Assembly (NCBI GenBank): GCA_038502055.1
Contig: JAXRKN010000038.1
Location: 62,001 to 126,000, forward strand
Direction of reading: 5' to 3'
Source: Tanytarsus gracilentus
Taxonomy: Eukaryota; Arthropoda; Insecta; Diptera; Chironomidae
DNA length: 64,000 bases
Below are positions 50,578-62,692 of the stretch, one piece after another. Each line of letters begins with the position of its first letter. The first letter of the stretch is position 1. Under the pieces are notes generated by a model. The model was not told where the DNA came from and did not search any database. It worked only from the letters and a program-made list of their open reading frames with translations. Position numbers and translations under genes: made by a program.

Positions 50578-51490
50578 GCGTAACCCACACAAGGTGTGGT
50601 AACGCTTATATGCTCGTGATTCCGTCTGTCTGTCTGTTCCAGTGAGATCTCGGCCCCTGGACCAGCTAGAGACTTCTAGTTTTCGCCAGATGATAGGTCT
50701 TGGGGTCTTTATTAGCCCATTTTAGGAATTTTTTGGGTCATGACCACAGGTCGTGCCATGGACCGCCGTAATGTCCATTTTTCATACAAATTTTCTCTTA
50801 TATGGCTTCATGGGTATCGTTGAACTCGGGATTGGACCAGGAATCGATTGGCATGGATCTGAAAATGGAACACTGTGGAAATGGAACATTGTGGAAAATG
50901 AAACACAGTGGAAAGTGGAACACAGTAGAAAATGGAACACAGGGGAAAATGAAACATGGTGGAAAATGGAACACTGTGGAAAATGAAACACAGTGGAAAG
51001 TGAAACACAGTGGAAAATGGAACATAGTGGAAAATGGAACACTGTGGAAAATAAAACATGGTGGAAAATGAAACATGGTGGAGAATGGAACACTGTGGAA
51101 AATGAAACATGGTGGAACATAGTGGAAATTGGAACATAGTGGAAAATGGAACACAATGGAAAATGGTGATAATGGAAAATGGAACACAATGGAAAATGGA
51201 ACATGGTGGAAAATGAAACACAATGGGAAATGTAACAATTGAGCCAAATAGAAATAATGATACACATTGGAAAACAAAACATAATGGAAAACAGTGGAAA
51301 ATGGAACATAGTGGCAAATAACTTTCCCAAAAAAAAATATTTCCTTATGCTTCCCTTTCAGCTTTCCAAAAAATATTTTCCATTAGGCTTCTCTTTTGGC
51401 TTCTTAATATTTAATAGGACTTCCCCATGTTACATTTTCAATACTGATCTGTTACAAGTGGGTTACGCGGCAACACCCACGTGTGGGTTT
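50578..51490. mobile_element. Probable non-autonomous DNA transposon carrying a minisatellite
   Basis: The left end has AACCCACAC (50582-50590), and the right end has the inverse GTGTGGGTT (about 51481-51489). Each terminus can also fold on itself: CCACAC-AAG-GTGTGG at the left, ACCCACGTGTGGGT at the right. The word GCGTAACCCAC occurs on the plus strand at the left and inverted near 51459. Next to the left end is GTGATTCCGTCTGTCTGTCT, a repeat-like word. The block is richer in G+C than its surroundings at both ends. No transposase is encoded. Target-site duplications are not clear, so the borders may be off by a few bases. Confidence 0.55.
50866..51312. repeat. 17-bp minisatellite, about 26 degenerate copies
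   Basis: The unit is GTGGAAAATGRAACAYA, repeated for about 450 bp with point changes and a few shortened units. It lies inside the transposon-like block. Because 17 is not a multiple of three and the unit lacks stops on the minus strand, all three minus frames stay open for 159-182 codons and encode a 17-residue Phe/His/Cys-rich repeat. I regard these as by-products of the repeat, not genes. Confidence 0.9.
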
Positions 51491-54400
51491 TGAAACATTT
51501 TTATCTTTTATGCATGACTCGTTCAGCAACTGACAAACCTCTTCAATGTACACCATCGTAAGCAAGCATTTACTGGGTTATTAGGACACCATCGCGCATA
51601 CTTACACACAAGCACTGCATACAACATTGATAAAGATATTTATTCAGGACGAAGGTCAAACTATCATCGTTGGCAAGGGGAGAAAGAGATGAAAAAGAAT
51701 GGAAAAGGAAATCAGGGCGTAAAAGAAGAGGGAAGAAAGTTGGCAGCAACATCCATTTTTTTGTGCGAAGCAATACACAAAGAGTTCAATGTGTTTGCTC
51801 ATACATGATATCAAGTATTTTTTGCTGCTGGTATCAGATACACAACTTTACCCACTCATTAAGCGTCCGTTTTCTCTCTGCAGTTGTTCAAAAACTCTTT
51901 TCCGTATCATTTGCGACGCAGTCTCAGATAATTTTTCGGGTAGATTTAATTTTTTTATGGCGTGTGACAAAAGTTTTACGTTTCTTTAATTAACGACTAA
52001 AGTGATTTTTGGAAACCCTTTTATAACTCATTATTATTTTTAATCAAAAAGTTTTGTAAGAAATTACTGAAGACTTTTTTCGTATAAAATTCATAATTGA
52101 GTTAAAATCAACAAAAACCCTCAAAATACGTTAGAAAAAAATTCAAATCTTTGACAAACGAAAATCAGCTCTAAAATTAAATGTTTAAGGTTCATTTTTG
52201 AAAATCAAAAACCAGCAATAAAGAAACTTTGAGAATCGATTACCAACAAAATCTCAAAACGTGACTCATCAACCCTCACTTAAATTCTCCGAAGTCCATT
52301 TTCCTTCTTCTAATTGAAATTTCGAGTTTAAATGGCAATTAACAAAAGTGGAAATGAAAACAAGAAACTTTTTTTCTCTTCATCCTTTTGTTAAAAGCCA
52401 TGATGATGACGAACAATGCGAAAGGAAAACAAAAGCTTCTTAAAAAGCCGTAGAGAAGTATTCGGGATTGTGTTAACCAAGATTTTTGCTTCGTCTTGTT
52501 TCCTTACCAACCGCTTTCCACTCCGATATCTCCCCGCGCATCGATGATTAAAGCAGGAAATTTATTAAAGCATAAGCCAATGCTTTGTTTTTATATCATT
52601 TTATGCCGCCAATGGAAATGAATATTTGATACTCAATTTCCATGAAATCTTTCTCAAATTCCTTTTCTAATTCAAGATTCATAAATGCGATATCTTTGCT
52701 TGCTTATTTCCCATTCAACTTTATCATATTATTTTCAGCCAAAAGATAACGGAAAGGAATGAGAAATAAATCAAAAGAAATTATTATTCAAACAACAATT
52801 TCATGAATTGATACTTTTTCTTCTTCTTTCTGAGATGTGTGTGCAGTGGAAGTTTGGAGTAGGGAAAATAAGATATCGGAGAGAATGCTTGAATCCTTAT
52901 GATATAATCAGATCAGAGGAGTGGAAAATATCAAATGCAAAAATCTTGTTTGAACATGAAAATATTTTTAACAAGTTTTTTCAGCCAACTTAACATTTTT
53001 AATCAGCAAAATTTTTTCATAATTCAGAGAGTGCTTTATTTTAATTTTTAGGTTAAAATTTTCTAAGCTTTAAAAAGTGTATGGCAAAACCCACATGAAA
53101 ATATCCAACCGTATTTCCCACAAGAAAAAAAGTTAAACCAGACACACTTGAAGAGACACGAAAACACACTTTTACGATCACTTGAGAAAATCTTAATTGA
53201 CTTTCTTCTTACTCCGCTCCTATTTTTGTTTTCACCAACCACCAGAAAGTCTTCTTGAATGTCACAAAAACATGCCAACCAGGCAGTTAGAAGTGTGCAA
53301 GTTTGCCGCTTAACATACGACGCCTGAATGTTGATGACATCAGCAGAAAATAACACTTAGCTAATTTATCAATTGATGATTAAACATGAAAAATGAAAAT
53401 GGAAAATATTAATGAATAAAATATTGAATGAAGACTTGATTAAATTTTCCGCATGTGAAGTGAGGTCGTGAAAATTGATTAGAAAAAAATACTTCAACTT
53501 GAAATTGAATTTCTCAAGCGAGAGCTTTGGGTTAAAGCTTCCAATAACAAACAATTTGGATTATTTCGATGTCTCAATTGCGATTTAATGAACTCCTCAA
53601 TTTATTATGAGAAGAAAATCAAGAAATCATTTCATTCTTTCGATTGAGTGAATGTTAACAATTCTTACTTCCGCTATTTCTAATTTTTCCTCATGATTCC
53701 CTCTTCAAGCACACATATGAAAGCTTAATACCATCGCAATTGTTATGCTGAGCCGACATGGAAGAAATAATTGAAATTTTCTCTCGCTAAATTGAGCAAT
53801 GGCATTTGCGGTGATATCATGTATGATAAATATCAGACTCATTACTCATTCCTGATGCTGCATCATCATTAACCGAACCTTGTTGTCTGCTTTCATTAAC
53901 AATCTGACCACTTTTATGGTCATCGTTCACGAATGTCAATTAACTAAGAGACTGCTAAAAATTAGACGAGTGAAATTCGTCTTGTGATATGTAATGAGAA
54001 AATAATTAAAATTAATTAAAGCAGATTTTACAAAAGTTTGGTATTTTTTAATAAATTTACCAAAAATTCTTGCTGAAGATTATTTTTGTGTTCGACCCTT
54101 AATTTTTGACGTTCACATCTTCTTACCGATATTTTTTTTTCTTAGACGATAGTAAAGAATGTGCAGCGACACATAAATTCCAATAACGTCGTTGAGAGCA
54201 TTAATTCCATTAGCATTATTTTTTTCTCATTTCAATAATGGACACACACACACACATGATTATCTTCAGTGATAGAAAAGGTTGTTTTGGCCATAAATTA
54301 ATTTACGAAGATTGTTCTTTATGGTTGCAAAAAAAGTTCGAAAAAGCCCCCGAATAAAAAAAGTTTTTTCTATTTTATTATCGCAAGCGCATTAGCAGTG

Positions 54401-57400
54401 CTCATAAAATTTATTCGAATGTCCGTCAAAACTCTGTCTCTCATCAAATTGAGTCCTTATGGAAATGAAATGGATCTTCAAGGATGCTTTATCATCATCT
54501 CAGAGCTCATTAAAATTTTGAGTGCTGTCCAATAGAAAATTCCTCATCCTAAATCTTTTTATAGAGAGAAAAAAAGTCAATTTCGATAAAATTTTGTTTT
54601 CGTCCGACTCATGAATATTTCTACGACGCGCATACTTCAGCATAAAAGACATAAATTATGCACACAATATTAGAATATTCTCGAATTATTGCTGATGTCG
54701 AAGCTCTCGACTGCATATGTCCGAAATTTGTTTGATGAGCATGTTTTGGGGTTTTGCATAAATTGCAATTTGGTTTATTTTCAAATTGATTTCAACTGCA
54801 AATTTATGCTTTTAATTATGGTGAAAAACAACCTGAAAAGTTAGAAAAAAATAAAACTCATTTTTTTACAATGATATATTTTTATTAACGACTTCACTTC
54901 TTTTATCGTCATCATTTTTTTCATCTTATTATAATACAAATTGATTTCATTATTTTCCCTTTTTTTTGCAAACAAAATGAAAACTTTAAACTGATGTCAT
55001 TTCTTTCTCTTTTTACCTTTTTAATATTTATTCATGAGAAACACAGTATTTTAAGGCGCTTTTGCACTTGAGATTAAAAAATATTTTTTATCATCTTCAT
55101 TCCATCCCGACTAGCATTCAAAGAAATTAGTTTCATAGAGAGGAAATTTTCTCATCACTCCACAAAACACAAAAACTCAACATTTTTATTTTTTAGTGAC
55201 TCTTTTTCATCTAATAACATTTTTTTTCGATTAATTTTTCTTTATTGAATAATTTTTTGAATTTTTTGCTCCGATATTTTTTCCGTTGTTCGAGAAAAAG
55301 GAAATTGTATAGGAAATTTTTAAATTCTCATTGTCGTCCGGCTGAATTCTATTTTGTGCTTTGGATTTAATAATTTTTCAAAAATTCTTCTCGCGGAGAG
55401 AAACTTGACAATTCTTCGATTTTTTTTTCATTTTAAAAGTGATTCGTAATTTTGTGCGCAAATGTTCTTCAATGTATTTATTTATTTATTTCTTAGCTCA
55501 ATGACAAAATGAATCGATCGAGAATTTCGGTGAATATGAGAGATGAGGATGTGAGGAGGAAAAGGGCAACCCAATTTGATGAATAGAAAATTGAATAAAA
55601 ATCAATTTGGAAATGGAAAGTTTGTCAAGAAAGGTCATCAAATACCTTCACATCTCACTTTTTTCCTTGCTCTCATTCATTCATGTATTACGACAACAAT
55701 CCGGCCCATAAATGTTTCCTTTTTTGTCAGAACTTTTTTTTCCTTCAAGCTGAACTTTATCTAAAACTTCTGCCGCCTCTTCTATGCCTCATAAACTAAA
55801 CATTTGATAACTTTTTATGACTTAAATACTAAAAGAGCAAAAAAAATTTAACGATCATGGACAGAGGAAATGCTTTAGTATGCGTTTTTAGTAAAAAGTA
55901 TTTGGGGTTGTAAAAAAAGGATTTTTAATACCTTAAAAATTCTTTGACGTTTCGCCCGAGGCAACTTCAAAATTCTCTTATGGTAGTGAGTGGATGATAT
56001 TGAGATAGAATATCAATTGAAAAGGTCTACAGTTTGTTATCTTTACAGTTTAAATAGGTTGAAGAAAATTCAACGAAAATGGTCGGAGCTCAAGTCTGGT
56101 CATTCGAAATTTAAATTTCTGCGATTTTTTTATTTTTATACTTTTTAAATTTTCAATTTAATTACTAAGTTCGAGTTTATTTAATATTTTTTATTCCTGG
56201 ACATTAATTTTAAAAAATATTGCGAGAAATTTAAATTTCGAAATAATTCCACATGGATCAAAAGTTTTGAGCTCTCAATCATTTTATGAAGAACACTTTT
56301 CATAGTTTTTAAGAATATATTGAACACGTTTCGGATTTTTAGCCAAATTATTTCTGTATTTAATTTTAAACTTCCACTAGAGCATTTTTCCCACTTTTGA
56401 CTTGTTGAAATCAACATAAACATGGGTTAAAATTGCACGACTATCAATATACATTTTTTTAATTTTATTTTATTATTTACTATACGATAATGTTAACTTT
56501 AATAATTTCATTGTTTCATATATTTTTTCATTTTAAAAGTGTTTCTTTTCATTCGGAACTCGAAAAAGCTTCCATTCCATAGGACTTTATGCTTCATCAT
56601 CATTGAGAAGATTTTTTTTCATAATTTTATTGCAATTTTCTCAATATGGCTCTCGTTTCTAATGTGTGTATAAATATCAGACTATCACAATTGTTATTTT
56701 ATCGTTAGAAATGACAGAAGAAATGGGAAAGGAATTGAGAAAGAGAGTGGGTAAAAAAATGGAGATAGAATGACTTTGTCCATTTTGAGAAAATTGGAGG
56801 AGACATTATGTGGTTTTAGAGTCAAGTGATAGAAACTCGTTGGAAATTAGAAATATTTCAATTTTTGCTAAAAATTTAACCTAGTTTAAAATAATTTTTT
56901 AAAATTTCCACCGCTTGACTTTTTTTTGGTGCCTATATAATTTTATTAATTATTATTTTTTACAATTTTTATCTACTTAATTTACAACTTTTTTTAAACA
57001 TAAGATTTTTCTTTTCCCCTTTTATAGTTTTCTATTTTCCTTGCTCATGTGGCGCATTCTGCTTTCAAGTTTTCTTTAGAATTATCTACAATTTCGTTTT
57101 TTTATATTTTCAAAACTTCTTCATCGTTCTCAACTAGAAAATAAATTTACACAATACACGTATGGAAGTTCAAATGATCTAAAAACATTTCTACTATAGT
57201 AAAGATTTTTTTTCTCTATATTAATTTAATATATGCGCAATTTTTTTTGTATGGTCATGGTATTTTATCATAAAACTTTCACTATTTGTTTAATATTTCT
57301 CACAAAAAAAAGGTTTCTCAATAGATCATAAAAAAATTAGAGCTACTCACGATAAGTTCTCCCTCTCAGTATAGGAGCGATGACATGATTCCATATTGGC

Positions 57401-57410
57401 TTAAATCTAA
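51491..57410. other. Gene-free region, includes 3' UTR of the receptor gene
   Basis: AT-rich DNA with no supportable exon. The part left of 57411 on the minus strand should be the 3' UTR of the nicotinic receptor gene; its poly(A) site cannot be fixed because AATAAA-like words are common here. Confidence 0.45.
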
Positions 57411-60400
57411 TTATAAAACGGGCCTCGCGTGTCTTGTTATGGCGGTCGTGCTTGCGATTTCACTCAGCGCAACGTCAATTGGCATTCGGGAATCGTATAA
57501 TGTTGGAGCCTGCAAAATTATGCCCGCAGTTCCCACAACAACGGCGATTGTAAAAATCCATAAAAATAAACGATCTAGCACCATGGCCACGTACTTCCAA
57601 TCTTCCTTCACCTAAACGAGAATTTTTTTTTGTTTAATCAATCTGTGATGGAAAAATTTAAATTCTATCTTGTCTCACCCTTAGACTCTCTTCCTCCTTC
57701 TTCGTGTAATCAGCTATGTAAGTCACGCCGTCCATGGCTTTATGAAGTTCCGGACACGTGTGCCATCGATGTCGAACCGTTGATTCTTTACCTTGAAGTT
57801 TTGTCTTACCCTCGTCATCGCCTTCGACTTCCGACGGCTGAACAACGCCGCTGTCGAGATTTGTCGTACCGATGGATGTGGTTTTGGTTTTAATATTATT
57901 TATTATCACATTAGTCGTATTTGTTGACGTCGTATTACTATTAAAATTGCTAGGATTATTACTAGTTAAGTTTGGTATTAACGTGACCGTTGACGTTTGA
58001 CCACTGGCTAGTATGCTCGTAGCTGTCGTGAGAAGATTTTGTCCGCTGCTTTCAACGACCGATGGCGGTGGATTCGGTGAGAGCATTGGCGATTCTTGCA
58101 CCAGTAAATTTAAATGATGTGGATCCGTTTGAAAGGGCAGCGGAATATCGTCCATCAGATCTAAACTTTGTACTCTACTTTGAGACCGATGCAGATGCAT
58201 ATGATGATGATGATGATGCAAGCGATGGTGTGGTGAGACATTTGTCGATGCACAATGTTTCGGGCTGCCATGTAATCGACATGTTCCTATACTAATTGTC
58301 TCCAAATTCCTGTGCAAAGAAAGAGAGAGAAAAAAGATATGATTTATTGTTCTCTGCCACAATGGTGAACTGAACGATAGAGATGGCAATTAATGTCAGC
58401 AAACAAAAGACCTTCTACGACATCATATTTTATGACAAAGGAAGTGTGTCCTTTTTGGTTTATTTGCACACAAGTGCGGTCGTTTAAAATTTTATATTTT
58501 AACGGTTTCATTGAATTTGAATCTAAGCAGCCAATTTTTTTATTAACGTGTCAAATGGCTGCACTTATATACCAAAAAAACGAGGACACACAAATAGCTT
58601 CTGTAGACAACAAATGACGTAGTTACAAAACCAGCACACAGACACACCCAACGATGCCATTACAAAGCGTGCATCGTCAGTGATAAAGTTATAATTACAC
58701 AATTTATATTCAGTAACACTCCACATTTTCTGGCGGAGAGGAAAATCCTAGCAATTATTATTCGAGCTCTCAACTTCATGCTTTGAATGATTCTCACATA
58801 CACACACGAGATGGCGGTGGCATTTAATGATAGTTACGTTAGCAAATATTACATGAGCAGCATATTAATCGCATTTGATGTTTATTTGTGCTACATGTGG
58901 GTGGAAGATTTTCACTGAACACGAATATTTCAGTGACACACAGCAGTCGAGCTCATTGACCTAGTCAATCAATGGACTAAACACATCATTTTATCGACAT
59001 AATAAAATATTTAATGATATCCATTTGACACTCAGAAAAACCACAAATGTTCGTCATCATCGCTTGAGGCCTAGTAATCTGAGTAACTATCACCAAAAAT
59101 TATTATCTTCATTATCATAATTTTAGTATGAAATGTGCTACAATAAAATAATGTGTGGGGTCGATTAAAAGTGATGTCGGTTTATGAGTTTAAATTTTTA
59201 AATTTGAAAATAATTTTGAAGTTTAAAAAAAATTTAATTAAAAAGTAAAACTTAATTCACGCACAAACCCCAACAAATGGAGTGAATGTAAAAATGAGCA
59301 CGGCGCTATTAAAGTTGATGAATTAGTAATGCCGCGCGACTCTCCTTGTAATGTACTCGCTACTCTCGCATTGAATTATGATAATGAATCATAATTAATT
59401 TTGCTCGATTTATGGAAATTATCGTCATTTCTCAACTGGAAAAAATATTTTCTGCAGACGCACAACGAGGGATACAAAAGAGCATCAAATTTATCTTTTG
59501 ACGATTATTATCGCGGATGATGGCACAGGCGGAAAATTGTTATGAAGCTTCCATGAATTATTTAAATTAGCGATTTATTAGTGCGCAAATTAAATCGAGA
59601 GGAAATTTGAATGAAAAATGCAATATTTAAAGCTGTTATAATTTAACCAAAAATATTTACGCATAAAGAGAAAAAAAATAATTAAATTTGATATTAATTT
59701 CCATGGTTTCAAATTTTTTGATCCCTTTCCTAATTTAAAAAATTTCAAATTTAAGAAATTCGTTAAAATTTAACAGTTTGCTGACGTCACTAGAAAAAGC
59801 ATCAGGAAAAGCTTTTACGCAATTCATTTTTCTAGTCCAGTACTCTTGTAATAAGAGTCTCATGTCGACACATTTCAAGAATGACCCCATAATCAACTCT
59901 GAGCACATTTATCGATCATTTGCGTCACTGTGGCCTTTTATTACTGCTTCTCTAGCATATAAAAGCCTTCTCTCATAAGCTTTTCATGATATATTAAGCT
60001 CACGAAAAAGAATGAACGAAAGACTCATATCTGAAAGATGGATTATGAATGGATAGATTTTTTTTAATTAACTTACTCTTATTAATAACATCACAAAAGG
60101 AGAAGAACAAAAAAAGTTGAGAAAAATCTTTCGCACAATTCTTTCCGCTTGATTGAAGAAAAATTGCTTTAGAAATTTTATCGATATTAATTCGATTAAA
60201 TTCAATACTCGCTCAATTGAAGCCGATATTGAATGAATCAGTTGAGGAAAGACATGAGAGAGAAAAAAGTGGAGGAGGATAAGTGAAAAGCACCATGAAT
60301 ATCCAATCAAATCACAGTCATGTACAAGTGAGGAAGAGAAGGAAAAAATCGAGACACATATGCTCAACTCTTAGCAGCTCTAAGTAGCGTAAGTACGGTT

Positions 60401-62692
60401 CAATATGCATTTTATATTAGGGAAGAGAAACTTGAGCTTTTTTGAAGCCTTTTTTGCTCGAAAACGTGAAACGCAATATTTTTCCAAACATTATGGCTTT
60501 CATATATTTTTTGTTGATGATGTAGAAAATATTTTTTCATCATATAAAATTTTAATTAATTTTCGATAATAATTTTACTGCCAACTAAACATTATTCATG
60601 CATAATGCAGCGCGAACATGATTGCATAAACAGCATATAATGGATATCTCACCTGTCGTTGGGATCTAAAATATGATGATCCATTAATAAGCTCGGGTCG
60701 AAGCTCGTCGGTAGAGAGACGGGAGGTGGAAGAGGTGGTATGTCGTGACGCAACTCCTGTAATAAACTAGTTCCAGAACGTAGCATGAAACGACGTGATG
60801 CAGCACTAGAGTGAGAAAGGATGAGAAATATTTTATGTGGGTTGTACGAGAGATAAAATTTAAGGGGTTGAAACACTCAATTTTTAATATCGTGTCTAAA
60901 GCCATCTTGCTCACCTATATTGATCTAATCCTCCATATATTGGACGTTTGATAACGAGCAATTTAGGCAAATGGTCAATAAATATTGTGCGCACCCACGG
61001 CGCCATCGTGTGAGTTTGGGGTGAACGAAAGTGGATGTTTAAAACTATTACAGTGACGCATATACTGTAAGGAAGAAAAAAATAGATAAAAACTTTTATG
61101 CCAAAATCTCTCTCTTATTATATGGGGGATTTGACTCGCAATAAGGAAGTAACGTGCGTAAAGCAGACTTTTCTATCTGATTAAAATATTTTTCCCAGCA
61201 GAATATTTCATGTGACCTTCATTCGATGATACACGAAACTCGTTGGCTTCCTTTTAAATTTCATAGATGATTTTTTTTCGAATAAATTTAACCTCACAAG
61301 AATAAAGAGAATCCTTTTGATCCTTCCATTTAATTTCCAGAGGCATTATTTTAATTTCTGGTGGGAAGTGAGGTGACGAGAGAAAGATACAAAGATATTT
61401 TATTTGGGGTTAAGGAATCTAAGCATGATGGAAAATAGCTCGAGGGGAGAAATTTCCTTAAATCTTAATGTCAACTAAAGCTCAGAGATTGAAACTCTTT
61501 TGTTTTGGGGCATTTGTAAAGAAGGTTAATGCTCGGGCTGGAAAAATTTATCGATTTACGCCAAAACTTTTAAAAACTCCCAGAAGTCTTCTTAGCATTT
61601 TAAATTATTTCCTCTCGCACATTTTTCAACCTCAAACAAAAAACTCGTGAAAAAAATTTCATCGTTATGGTGAGCACTCTTGAGGTATTTCCGCGTTTTA
61701 ATAGAAATTTTTTCGCTAGAAAAGTTCAAACTTTTTCATTCATGCACAGTCACGAATTTAAATTTGTGCTTTAAGAGCTGGAGTTGATGCATATAATATT
61801 TTTATGAGTTTGATGGATTGAATTTTAACAAGGAAGAAAAATTTAAAATTAAATTGAGTCACTTTAATTTAAAATTGAGTGCAAAAAAATTGAATCAGAC
61901 ATTTTAGAATTTCTCACTTTTCAACCAAATCATTCAATTTTCTCCTACAAAAACTTCAAATCGCATTAGCGAGAATTTGATACAAATTTCCTTGTAATGC
62001 AAGCTGTCAAACTTCGAATGAAATATGAGACTTCCATCATTCATTCATCTCGAATTCTGATTATAACGGTGAAAAAATATCCGCTTTTCCTTTCATTCCT
62101 AGAATCATTTAATTTCGCATCATCAAAACGTTATCAATTTTTTTCTAACATTCTTTGTTGAAAGAAAATAAGAAGCTTTCCTGTCAACATTTCCGACATT
62201 ATTCTTTCTCACACACACACAATCGTTATGTTATTGATTGTACCTGAATATCAACGAATTAGTCTTGAAAAGAGAAAAATCGGATTACATTTTTTGATAC
62301 ATTCAACGAGGAATTAAAGAGCTTTTAAAAGCTTTATTTGAGAAATTAATAGAGTTCACGATTAAACTTCCGAATGGAAATCAGAAATAGGCTTGCATAA
62401 AATTAATGAAACACATAAAATGAGGCAATCGATTGCGGTGGTGAAAATTGAAAATTGAATGCGAACGTGGATCTTAAATGGATTTCAATTAACTTTAGGT
62501 GTCGAACGTGTGAGGAATTTTTACAAATATTTTCACTTAAATCGGCTTATCTCACCTAAACGTGTCTAATATCATTGTGAACAGCACAAATTTCCCCAGT
62601 AACGGGACGACTAGAGACGTCGGAGGAATAATTTCGGCCAACAGAAGGAAGAACACAGTCAATGACAGTAAAATAGATATGCTCAACGATAC
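57411..62692 (-). CDS. Nicotinic acetylcholine receptor alpha-type subunit, C-terminal 423 residues (5' end outside window)
   Basis: Five coding exons: 62692-62556, 61064-60915, 60805-60653, 58309-57679 and 57611-57411 (stop TAA); all phases close. The first visible exon begins inside the GEK-VSLSISILL motif: TM2 (pore-lining, with LLAEIIPPTS after it) and the start of TM3 (PLLGKFVLFTMILDTF). Exon two finishes TM3 and has the invariant SPQTHTMAPWVR. A cytoplasmic loop of about 290 residues follows, with a Pro-rich part (IPPLPPP), a His-rich tract (six His in a row near visible residue 180), Asn/Thr-rich sequence, and the conserved CPELHKAMDGVTYIAD helix before TM4. TM4 reads VAMVLDRLFLWIF and onward. 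It forms cation channels gated by acetylcholine at insect central synapses. The loop and tail fit the alpha1-alpha4 group; exact orthology is not assigned. The ligand-binding domain and TM1 lie to the right. Confidence 0.93.
58310..60652 (-). other. Intron of the nicotinic receptor gene, 2.3 kb
   Basis: Flanked by AG|GTGAGA donor and CTTTGCACAG|G acceptor on the minus strand. No exon, RNA gene or clear repeat is seen inside. Confidence 0.7.
61065..62555 (-). other. Intron of the nicotinic receptor gene, 1.5 kb
   Basis: Bounded by TTTAG|GTGAGAT donor and CCTTACAG|TATATG acceptor on the minus strand. It splits the DTFS codon in TM3. Nothing else is recognised inside. Confidence 0.75.

Noticed and set aside
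50753..51330. Several long frames on both strands in the 17-bp repeat
   Set aside because: Forced by the repeat unit, which lacks stops in several frames; no start context or domain supports a gene.
57385..57615. 76-codon plus-strand frame with hydrophobic stretch
   Set aside because: Antisense of the TM4 exon of the nicotinic receptor.
57630..58295. Plus-strand frames opposite the large receptor-loop exon
   Set aside because: Antisense shadows; the minus strand has the conserved receptor motifs and correct splice phases.
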